A DNA stretch of 8,179 bases from Candidatus Poseidoniaceae archaeon (lineage in GTDB: Archaea > Thermoplasmatota > Poseidoniia > Poseidoniales > Poseidoniaceae), in NCBI GenBank assembly GCA_029250345.1, contig JAQXFL010000087.1:1-8179 (forward strand). The letters run 5' to 3'. A program made the position numbers and the translations under genes. Below are positions 1 through 5,561 of this stretch, in pieces. Under the pieces are notes generated by a model. It was not told the origin of the DNA. It made no database searches and saw only the letters and a program-made list of their open reading frames with translations. Every line of letters begins with the position of its first letter. Positions within the stretch are counted from its first letter, which is position 1.

Positions 1-67
1 CTTCAAACTGCGGTGCTGCAACGAGCATCATGAGAACGAGAGCGAGTATCGAGAAACGCTTCATCAT
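1..67 (-). CDS. N-terminus of a secreted or membrane protein downstream of coxB (partial)
   Basis: Only the first 22 codons are in the window. They begin with two consecutive ATG codons (67-65 and 64-62), followed by K-R and a hydrophobic run of about 15 residues (FSILALVLMMLVAA) ending at A-A-P-Q. This is the shape of a signal peptide or first membrane helix. The first ATG shares one base with the coxB stop codon (TGATG), and a strong Shine-Dalgarno (GGAGGTG) lies 7 nt upstream inside coxB, so the two genes are almost certainly co-transcribed and translationally coupled. Position next to subunit II suggests another respiratory-chain or oxidase-assembly component, but that is inference from location. 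Too little is visible to name a family. The second ATG is an equally possible start. Confidence 0.75.
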   Translation of the reverse strand, partial: MMKRFSILALVLMMLVAAPQFE

Positions 68-1056
68 CAGTACGCACCTCCACTCGACTCTTGGTCTGTG
101 TGTGAGTCTGATTTCTTGACACCAGTATCAACTTCACAGGTAGCGCCGTCACGTGCAACGATATCGATGTTGCCAATCATCTTGGAGTGGTCAAGGCCAC
201 AGTATTCAGCGCATCGGATAGGGAATGTTCCCGCATCGTTAGGGAAGAATGTCATGACGGTTCCTGCTTCAAGCCCAGGCACTAAATCTTCCTTCACACC
301 CCACTCTGGAAGCCAGAATGAGTGTTGAACGCCTACATAAGCGGGGTTTGTATCGGAGTGAGGGCGTGAAAACAAATCAAGAGTGATGCTTTCGTCGCAT
401 GGGATAATCAAATGCTGTCCACCGGCAGAAGAAAGAACTGTGCCTGCAGGCAAGTGCTCCCATGTGTGGAGGAGTTGGTCTTCTGCATCGTAGACGGTAA
501 TGACGCTGTGCAATTCACGGTCGAAATACATGTTCGACAAGGTGAGCATCTCAGCAGCGAGATCGATTGAATAGTCTGTCTCGACACCATCGATTTCGAT
601 GGTGACATTGGTTGCCTCGCTGCCATGAGTGTGGACCATCAGCATACTGCCGGTCCAGTTGACATCAATATCCGGAGATACGTCTTCCCAAGTTAAATCC
701 TCTTGGTAATGGAACTCCCAAAACCACTGCTTACCAACAATATCGACATTGAATGTGTCTTCATCGTCGGGAATAGTCCAGGCTGCTGTGTTTGAAGCCA
801 GTGCCATCATTGTAAGCCAAACAACCAGAATGGTCGGCAAGACATAGAACATAACTTCGAGTTTCGTGTTGTGGCTGTCAACTGGGAATGAGCCAACTTC
901 AATGTGGTATTTTTCCATGTTTTCAACTGGCTCGACGCCGTCGCGGTAGCGCAGCATAGCGATAAACATCCACCCGAAGGTGAGGATACCAACTACGATA
1001 CTCCAAAACATATATTTGTCATACAGGACATTGAAAACAGTGTCTTCAGCAGGCAT
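67..1056 (-). CDS. coxB: Cytochrome c oxidase subunit II (CuA domain)
   Basis: Subunit of a haem-copper terminal oxidase that accepts electrons at the extracytoplasmic binuclear CuA centre and passes them to subunit I. The 329-residue protein has two N-terminal membrane helices (about 15-35 and 66-88). E67, just before helix 2, matches the glutamate that sits at the K-channel entrance in other oxidases. The aromatic signature KQWFWEFHY is at 109-117. The C-terminal cupredoxin domain keeps all CuA ligands: H245 (in VQHSFWLPEWG), then C282, E284, C286, H290 and M293 in CAEYCGLDHSKM. The H-to-C spacing of 37 is close to the usual 35. Unusually, about 90 residues (roughly 121-213) lie between the aromatic signature and the first strands of the CuA domain (HLIIPCDESI), where most homologues have a short link. 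There is no cleavable signal peptide, lipobox or fused cytochrome c domain. The start ATG has GAGGG 6 nt upstream. The gene overlaps the next minus-strand gene by one base. Confidence 0.95.
   Translation of the reverse strand: MPAEDTVFNVLYDKYMFWSIVVGILTFGWMFIAMLRYRDGVEPVENMEKYHIEVGSFPVDSHNTKLEVMFYVLPTILVVWLTMMALASNTAAWTIPDDEDTFNVDIVGKQWFWEFHYQEDLTWEDVSPDIDVNWTGSMLMVHTHGSEATNVTIEIDGVETDYSIDLAAEMLTLSNMYFDRELHSVITVYDAEDQLLHTWEHLPAGTVLSSAGGQHLIIPCDESITLDLFSRPHSDTNPAYVGVQHSFWLPEWGVKEDLVPGLEAGTVMTFFPNDAGTFPIRCAEYCGLDHSKMIGNIDIVARDGATCEVDTGVKKSDSHTDQESSGGAY
75..81 (-). promoter_or_regulatory. Shine-Dalgarno GGAGGTG inside the coxB 3' end
   Basis: Reads GGAGGTG on the minus strand, 7 nt before the ATG at 67-65. 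It overlaps the codons for the last Gly-Gly-Ala-Tyr residues of subunit II. It is a near-ideal match to the archaeal anti-SD and is what makes the partial downstream gene credible. Confidence 0.75.
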
Positions 1057-1062
1057 AGATTA

Positions 1063-1077
1063 CCCTCAAAGTGAGGG
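1063..1077 (-). promoter_or_regulatory. Inverted repeat overlapping the coxB ribosome-binding site
   Basis: Perfect 5-bp inverted repeat with a 5-nt loop; on the minus strand it reads CCCTC-ACTTT-GAGGG. The GAGGG arm is the only Shine-Dalgarno-like sequence before the coxB ATG (6-nt spacer), so a folded leader would hide it. The stem is short and may be coincidental. Confidence 0.3.
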
Positions 1078-1091
1078 CCGGTGATACCTGC

Positions 1092-1097
1092 CTTAAA
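1092..1097 (-). promoter_or_regulatory. Possible TATA-like element for coxB
   Basis: TTTAAG on the minus strand, centred about 38 bp upstream of the coxB ATG. An archaeal start site roughly 25 bp downstream would leave a leader of about a dozen bases containing GAGGG. The match to the archaeal TATA consensus is weak and no clear BRE is visible. If transcription started there, the inverted repeat at 1063-1077 would be only partly transcribed. Confidence 0.25.
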
Positions 1098-1197
1098 CCC
1101 TTGGAGAATACGGCATGGCTAGGGTTCTGTTGAGCAACCTTACGGCATGCTCACAGTGTAGCGTTTAGTTCGCTACTATTCTGCCTCCGTTTTCGCC

Positions 1198-1206
1198 CTT
1201 ATTAAG
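1198..1206 (+). promoter_or_regulatory. Possible TATA element for the DUF167-Toprim pair
   Basis: CTTATTAAG on the plus strand resembles an archaeal TATA box. A start site about 25 bp downstream (near 1228) would give a leader of roughly 48 nt before the ATG at 1276. It is the most A/T-rich hexamer context in the spacer and is correctly oriented, but there is no experimental support. Confidence 0.35.
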
Positions 1207-1275
1207 CATTGTTTTTTGAGCCGGAGGGCGCCAGAGGTTAGCAAGTTGAAATATGGCCTCGTTCTAAGGCGATTG

Positions 1276-1599
1276 ATGAGCGCTTCGCACTACCTCCAGT
1301 CCACCTTTGATGGTGCAGTGACGGTTGATGTCGAAGTCCAACCTGGGGCAAAGCGGCAAGGTATACTCGGCGTGAATGAATGGAGAGGGTGCGTGAGCGT
1401 TGCGGTCCGTGCTCAAGCACAAAAAGGAATGGCGAACAATGCCGTCTTGAATGTCCTTTCAACGGCACTCGGCGTTCCTAAGAATCAACTCAAATTCATC
1501 AGTGGATTAACATCTCGGATGAAGAAAATACGCGTAGACTCGACGCATGCAGGGCGTTTTGTAGAACAGCTTCAAACTGTATTGGAGGAAGAAGAATGA
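1276..1599 (+). CDS. DUF167 / YggU family protein
   Basis: Small soluble protein of a family widespread in bacteria, archaea and eukaryotes whose biochemical role is not established. The 107 residues match the family along their length: the opening beta strand followed by PGAK (23-26), the central KGMANNAVL (50-58, the usual P-x-x-G-x-A-N turn), a helix, LGVPK (65-69), and SGLTSRMKKIRV (76-87), equivalent to the family's S-G-x-x-S-R-x-K ending. The ATG at 1276 is chosen because it gives the normal family length and has AAGG about 7 nt upstream; a TTG at 1216 would add 20 atypical residues. The acidic tail LEEEE is encoded by GAG GAA GAA GAA and doubles as the Shine-Dalgarno for the next gene, which overlaps in an ATGA arrangement. 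This suggests co-translation with the Toprim protein. Confidence 0.88.
   Translation: MSASHYLQSTFDGAVTVDVEVQPGAKRQGILGVNEWRGCVSVAVRAQAQKGMANNAVLNVLSTALGVPKNQLKFISGLTSRMKKIRVDSTHAGRFVEQLQTVLEEEE
1584..1588 (+). promoter_or_regulatory. Shine-Dalgarno GGAGG for the Toprim gene
   Basis: GGAGG 7 nt before the ATG at 1596, within the glutamate codons ending the DUF167 gene. It decides the Toprim start and supports translational coupling. Confidence 0.7.
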
Positions 1600-2075
1600 G
1601 GGATCAGAAGCATCGTTCTCCACTTGGCAGCGGAAACGCAGCGGAACGTTTTGAAGTTGCTGGCATCGCTCTTGGTGAAGCACGGGCGAAAAACCGGCAC
1701 GGGTGGCCCGTCATCATCGAGGGAAAAAGAGACCGTTATGCCTTGGAAGCGCTGGATTTCACCGGCCCAATTGAAGTTTTGAATCGAGGATGGGGGCTTG
1801 ACCGATTTATCGCCTACCTCTACGAAACATACGGGACTCGAGATGCACAAGGTGGACCCTCGATGTGTTTGCTCATGGATTGGGACCGAACCGGTGGACG
1901 GTTACAAAAATCACTTACTGAACGGTTGGAAGCAATGGATGTGAAGGTATGCGATGCATTGCGTAATCAGTTGTTGAAAGCGCTCAAACCTGAAACTCGT
2001 GTTGTTGAATCTCTGAAAAGTCTGGCCGTGGATCTGCTGCCTTTTATCGACATGGAAGATTCCCGAGGCAGTTAA
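1596..2075 (+). CDS. Small Toprim-domain protein (RNase M5 / primase-like)
   Basis: A 159-residue stand-alone Toprim protein. The Toprim fold binds divalent metal for nucleotidyl transfer or strand cleavage and occurs in DnaG primase, topoisomerases and RNase M5. The glutamate motif is VIIEGKRDRYAL (39-50; E42, G43, K44, D46), as in the V-x-V-E-G-K-x-D motif of M5-like proteins. The second motif is LLMDWDRTGGRL (92-103; D95 and D97), the D-x-D acidic pair followed by the typical R-T-G-G-R. All catalytic acidic residues are therefore present. Short archaeal relatives of this type have no firmly established substrate; a role in RNA processing or DNA repair is inference. The gene overlaps the DUF167 gene (ATGA), and its stop overlaps the stop of the convergent Lrp gene by 4 bp. 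Confidence 0.85.
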   Translation: MRDQKHRSPLGSGNAAERFEVAGIALGEARAKNRHGWPVIIEGKRDRYALEALDFTGPIEVLNRGWGLDRFIAYLYETYGTRDAQGGPSMCLLMDWDRTGGRLQKSLTERLEAMDVKVCDALRNQLLKALKPETRVVESLKSLAVDLLPFIDMEDSRGS

Positions 2076-2536
2076 TCGTTCGAAGGCGAAGGAGGTTTGG
2101 GCATGCCGTCCTCTTTGACGGTGTTTAGAACAACGTGCGTATACGAACGTGAAACGCCGTCGAGCGTAAACACGGTCTTTGTCAAATCATCAAGATCTTC
2201 ACGATCCTTCACACGAGCGAGAACCATTGAATCCCAATCGCCGGTGACGTCATAGACAGCGAAAACCCGTGGGTCAGCAGCTATTTTTCTTTGAACATCA
2301 ATCATCCTTCCCTTGACAATACGTAGACCAGCCATGATGGTCATGCTCCAGCCCATGGAAGCTGGGTCAAGAAGAACGCTGTATCCTTTGATAATGCCGA
2401 GTTCTTCCATGCGTCGAATTCGATTGAGAACAGTGCCTTGGGCGATACCAACCTTGCGAGCAAGGGCACGTTGGCTAATTCGTGCGTCTTCCAACATGGC
2501 GGACAGCAAGGCTCGGTCTGTTTCATCAAGCGTCAT
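2072..2536 (-). CDS. Lrp/AsnC-family transcriptional regulator
   Basis: A 154-residue DNA-binding regulator with the two-domain Lrp layout. The N-terminal winged helix-turn-helix (about 4-50) includes ISQRALARKVGIAQGTVLNR, and the C-terminal RAM/ligand-sensing domain (about 65-140) carries VTGDWDSMVLARV with the conserved G99/D100. Such proteins form dimers or octamers that sense amino acids or other small metabolites; the ligand cannot be told from sequence. The ATG at 2536 is chosen because it starts exactly at the helix that normally opens Lrp proteins (MTLDETDRALL) and has GGTGGAG just upstream. A TTG at 2575 would add 13 residues. The first 11 bases overlap the end of the upstream membrane-protein gene. 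The C-terminal tail (KEDGMPKPPSPSND) is proline-rich and probably disordered. Confidence 0.93.
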   Translation of the reverse strand: MTLDETDRALLSAMLEDARISQRALARKVGIAQGTVLNRIRRMEELGIIKGYSVLLDPASMGWSMTIMAGLRIVKGRMIDVQRKIAADPRVFAVYDVTGDWDSMVLARVKDREDLDDLTKTVFTLDGVSRSYTHVVLNTVKEDGMPKPPSPSND

Positions 2537-3764
2537 GATGCTCTCCACCCGTTGCTTCAGGTTCGTCGATTTCAACGCTTCCCTCTCCGCCCTCTGATTG
2601 GAAGTAAGGGGATGTCAAACGCAGATATTGCGTCCATGTCCCAAGTTCTTCGACCTCAAGACCAAAAGAAACTTGACAATCCGTAGAATGAATTTCCTTG
2701 AATCGCACCACGAATTCATATTCCGAATCCGCCGGTATCTGCTTTGTTTTGAATCCACCTTTCATCCCCCATGGCAATTCGGTAACACACGATTTCAGTT
2801 GAAGTGGGAGGTTTCCTGCATTGAATGTAAAACGCGCCACTGGAGGTTGTATTGTCTTCCATTCAGCGTTCAATCGCGGCATACCTTTCTCGCGTTTCAT
2901 AGCGTTGGAAACAGCGCCAGCTGCTACTGCACTGGCGAAGATGAGAAGGAAGAGAGGGAGTGCAAAATTACCGGGAGTACTGGCATGCCATCTGTTGGGG
3001 AGTGGAGTATGGTACAACGCCAGTAAGCGGTTTGTCGATTCTCCTTCAACTTCGCCAAAGAATGCCAAAGTGATGTGCCAACCGTATGGATTCTGTTCTA
3101 AATCGATGCCAGCAGCCATCAAATGGTCTGCTGTTACCAACCATTCCGCATCGGTTATGTTGCCTTGTTGATTTGAGAAACCAAATTCCGGCTTCATGTC
3201 TCGAACCAAATGTTTTGTAGTTCTTCCATGTTGGTCAATCGCAGTGTCTTCTGTGATGAAGATGTACAACACAGTGTTATCGCTCATGTTGACAAGCGGT
3301 GTCATTTGGACTGGAATTCGAAGCGACCATTGGCCGAGTTCATCGCTCAAAATATCGATGCTCCCTTCAAGCGTCAGAACGGTTTGTTGACGGGCGCTTT
3401 CTCGACCAATTGCCACACCATCGGTAATCGAAGTGTTCTCAACTTTTTGCTCATTAAAAATCATCGTTGTATCATCGCTTAGGCCAAGTTCTCCGAGCCG
3501 TGCTTGTGCATCGTCATCCGGCCAATCGGAGTTTGTCTCGTCGCTCCACTTCCACCATGAAAGTTGGATTAATTCTTCGTTTGAGACTGTTTCATAAGGC
3601 CCTTGTTGCGGCAAAAAATGCTCGTAGAGAACGGTCTCAGCAGAGCGTTGTTCAGGCAATGGCGTCGATGCTACCAAATCATAACCATCTGCAGTTTCAG
3701 TAGCGGCTTGTGGAAAGAGAAGAATACAGAGAAGAACGGCCAATACTGGTGTCTTTCTGCGCAT
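2526..3764 (-). CDS. Secreted single-anchor membrane protein of unknown function
   Basis: A 412-residue protein I cannot assign to a named family. It begins with a signal-peptide-like segment (basic RRK, then VLAVLLCILLFP, cleavage plausible near Q-A-A-T). About 240 extracytoplasmic residues follow, rich in W, D and T. One strong membrane helix lies near 267-289 (FALPLFLLIFASAVAAGAVS), followed by the basic stop-transfer KREKG. The C-terminal domain of about 120 residues is predicted cytoplasmic and looks all-beta, with two cysteines (C326, C363) and an acidic tail. The start at 3764 is preferred over the in-frame ATG at 3788 because GAGGAAG lies 9 nt upstream, the stop of the methyltransferase gene is only 4 nt away, and the signal peptide then starts properly. 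It is the middle gene of the methyltransferase, membrane protein, Lrp run. Confidence 0.85.
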   Translation of the reverse strand: MRRKTPVLAVLLCILLFPQAATETADGYDLVASTPLPEQRSAETVLYEHFLPQQGPYETVSNEELIQLSWWKWSDETNSDWPDDDAQARLGELGLSDDTTMIFNEQKVENTSITDGVAIGRESARQQTVLTLEGSIDILSDELGQWSLRIPVQMTPLVNMSDNTVLYIFITEDTAIDQHGRTTKHLVRDMKPEFGFSNQQGNITDAEWLVTADHLMAAGIDLEQNPYGWHITLAFFGEVEGESTNRLLALYHTPLPNRWHASTPGNFALPLFLLIFASAVAAGAVSNAMKREKGMPRLNAEWKTIQPPVARFTFNAGNLPLQLKSCVTELPWGMKGGFKTKQIPADSEYEFVVRFKEIHSTDCQVSFGLEVEELGTWTQYLRLTSPYFQSEGGEGSVEIDEPEATGGEHHDA

Positions 3765-3768
3765 ACGA

Positions 3769-5559
3769 TCACTCTTCCTCTTCTTCATAGTGGAACGGCA
3801 TTGCTAATTTCAATCGTAAAACATCTCTACCTTTCTCATCCATCATGAGAGTCAATCTCGCCCCAGCCCATGCAGAAATAAGTTCCTCGCCGCCCGAGAG
3901 TTCGCAAGAAAGCAGCAGCGGTCCATCGATTGCAATGGGTTCGAATTCGTCGTTGTAGTCTTCAAGCAACGGTGCCCAGCCGGTGAGCAAACGTTGTAGC
4001 GTTTCAGGCGAGACGGGGATTTTGGATGCGGTGATCAGTGGGTAAAGCGCAGGAACTGCTTCTTGCCTTGAACGCCAATCACCTCTCTTCTTAGTAAAGG
4101 CCGGCAAACCAGCGTGAATCAGTTTGAGTGGGTGAAACGTCCCCTCGGGCCAGAGATTTCCACGCTTGTTCGGGCATTTTTGGTTGAATATCCGTTCATA
4201 GACCATTTTAGGAGCAATGTTGAGACGCTTTCCACGAACCCACCATGAAACTTCATCTGGGGCAATGCCGTATCGAGTCGATGCTTCGTCGATGATTTCC
4301 TGAGGCGCTGTGTAAATGGTATGACGGTTCGTATGCGGTTGATCGAGAACCAACGGCTCCCAACCCGACTCCGGAGTAGGTTGACGACGGCGGATGAAAG
4401 TTCGAGCAATACCTTCTGGAGTTGCCTCGGGTCGATGTCGGAACATGGCAACAAAGAAACCTCCAGTATTGTTGTCATGGTGGATGAGGCGCCGACATTT
4501 TTTCAACTGTGCTTCGATTTCCATTTCCAACTTTTCATCGATGTCTTCATCCAACGCCTCCATCCAATGACGGCGAGCGGCTGGACTCATGTGAACGGGT
4601 TGTAAAAACGTAGTACGAGGCACTTCTTCGCCTCTTGGAAGCGGATTTGATTCTTTGTCGAGAACATCCCAGTCGCTCAATCCCTCTCGTAATTTGAGTC
4701 CCGCCAATTTGGATTCATCGATGTCCACGAGTTCAAGGTAGGGAAGTTGCCGCAACAATTGAGCGACGACTGCTTCGTTTTCACAGGGATCAATGCTGCA
4801 GGTCGAGTAAACCAAATGACCGCCTGGCCGCAGCAAACTGGCACCGCGAGTGGTGATTTCGACTTGCAGTCGAAACAGTGTACGGCTTTCCTTTGGCGAC
4901 CATTTCCACCACACATTTCGATTTTTACGTGAAGTTGCTGAGCCAGTACATGGAACGTCGGCAACGATGCCGTCGTAGCCAGGAGGTGGGATTCGTCCGA
5001 TGTGGCGTCCGTCTTGTTGATTGATGAGCATGTTTGAAGTCGATAAACGGCCTCTGTTTGACACAAGCATGTTCACGCGCCCCGACACCGGCTCATTTGC
5101 CACGACGACACCGCTTGGCGCTACTGCTTCAGCCACTTGAGTGGCTTTGGAACCCGGTGCTGCGCACAAATCAAGAATAAGCTGTCCCGGTTGCGGGTTC
5201 AATACGACAACTGGAAGCATACTGGCTGCTTCCTGCCGGGTGATACGGCCGGATTCGTGCAACAAACTGAGAATGTACTTGCTTCGCTCGTCCGGCGCTT
5301 GGCCCCGTGCGAACGGCATCTGCCAAGCAAAATCGTCTTCGGCCCACGGTAACGGAGCCCCTCCAAGTTCTCTGAGGAGAGATTCTGTCCATGCTCGATC
5401 GTGGCGGGCCCTTGTGACTCTAAGCGTCTCTGGAAGCGAAGTTGTTGCCGTAGGAATCCATTTTTCAAGATCGTAGCCAAGGTTCTTGGCAAGATTTGCG
5501 AGTGGCGTGTCGCGCGCTACGGCAAGAAGGTCTTGCTCTTGCCATTGATTGCGCGACAT
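3769..5559 (-). CDS. NSUN2/Trm4-type RNA (cytosine-5) methyltransferase
   Basis: SAM-dependent enzyme that methylates carbon 5 of cytosine in RNA; Trm4/NSUN2 relatives act mainly on tRNA. The 596 residues show LPETLRVTR (42-50) before the catalytic domain and SAM motif I LDLCAAPGSKATQ (129-141). Motif IV is DVPCTGSATSRKN (201-213, helper cysteine C204), followed by VWWKW. Motif VI is YSTCSIDPCENEAVV (251-265, catalytic nucleophile C254), and GGFFVAMF (366-373) closes the Rossmann domain. Both cysteines expected of an active enzyme are present. About 220 further residues follow. ALYPLITASKIPVSPETLQR (504-523), preceded by LIHAGLPAF, resembles from memory the C-terminal region of human NSUN2 ([20 protein letters not shown]). 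Better-known archaeal relatives are only about 300-390 residues and lack this part. The acidic tail YEEEEE supplies the next gene's Shine-Dalgarno. No clear RBS precedes the ATG at 5559, but the next in-frame Met is residue 81. Confidence 0.93.
   Translation of the reverse strand: MSRNQWQEQDLLAVARDTPLANLAKNLGYDLEKWIPTATTSLPETLRVTRARHDRAWTESLLRELGGAPLPWAEDDFAWQMPFARGQAPDERSKYILSLLHESGRITRQEAASMLPVVVLNPQPGQLILDLCAAPGSKATQVAEAVAPSGVVVANEPVSGRVNMLVSNRGRLSTSNMLINQQDGRHIGRIPPPGYDGIVADVPCTGSATSRKNRNVWWKWSPKESRTLFRLQVEITTRGASLLRPGGHLVYSTCSIDPCENEAVVAQLLRQLPYLELVDIDESKLAGLKLREGLSDWDVLDKESNPLPRGEEVPRTTFLQPVHMSPAARRHWMEALDEDIDEKLEMEIEAQLKKCRRLIHHDNNTGGFFVAMFRHRPEATPEGIARTFIRRRQPTPESGWEPLVLDQPHTNRHTIYTAPQEIIDEASTRYGIAPDEVSWWVRGKRLNIAPKMVYERIFNQKCPNKRGNLWPEGTFHPLKLIHAGLPAFTKKRGDWRSRQEAVPALYPLITASKIPVSPETLQRLLTGWAPLLEDYNDEFEPIAIDGPLLLSCELSGGEELISAWAGARLTLMMDEKGRDVLRLKLAMPFHYEEEEE
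3774..3780 (-). promoter_or_regulatory. Shine-Dalgarno GAGGAAG for the membrane-protein gene
   Basis: GAGGAAG on the minus strand, 9 nt before the ATG at 3764. It is encoded by the terminal glutamate codons of the methyltransferase. The upstream ATG at 3788 has no comparable sequence, so this site decides the start. Confidence 0.6.
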
Positions 5560-5561
5560 GT

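Larger units (their letters stand above)
1057..1275. other. Divergent intergenic spacer, coxB / DUF167 gene
   Basis: A 219-bp region between two divergently transcribed genes. It contains the RBS hairpin and TATA-like element described for coxB, a direct repeat of TACGGCATG (1109-1117 and 1141-1149), a 6-bp inverted repeat TGAGCA/TGCTCA (1131-1136 and 1148-1153), a TATTAA-type element near 1198-1206 on the plus strand, and a T6 run at 1212-1217. I found no tRNA or convincing small ORF. An in-frame TTG at 1216 could extend the rightward gene by 20 codons, but the extra residues do not look like part of the family. Confidence 0.6.

Noticed and set aside
1109..1153. TACGGCATG direct repeat and TGAGCA/TGCTCA inverted repeat in the coxB spacer, considered as a tRNA arm or operator
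   Set aside because: No acceptor stem, T-loop motif or anticodon arm can be drawn. The repeats are short and not symmetrically placed relative to a promoter, so they are noted only in the spacer entry.
1572..1850. Minus-strand open frame of 92 codons across the DUF167/Toprim junction
   Set aside because: It overlaps the conserved Toprim E-G-K-x-D motif on the other strand and has no RBS or family features.
2598..3026. Plus-strand open frame of 142 codons antisense to the anchored membrane protein
   Set aside because: It is rich in C, H, F and R with no recognisable motif; the opposite strand has signal peptide, helix and proper start context.
3765..3788. Upstream ATG at 3788 as start of the anchored membrane protein
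   Set aside because: It lacks a Shine-Dalgarno, would overlap the methyltransferase by 20 bp and adds a basic 8-residue extension; ATG 3764 has a good RBS and a standard signal peptide.
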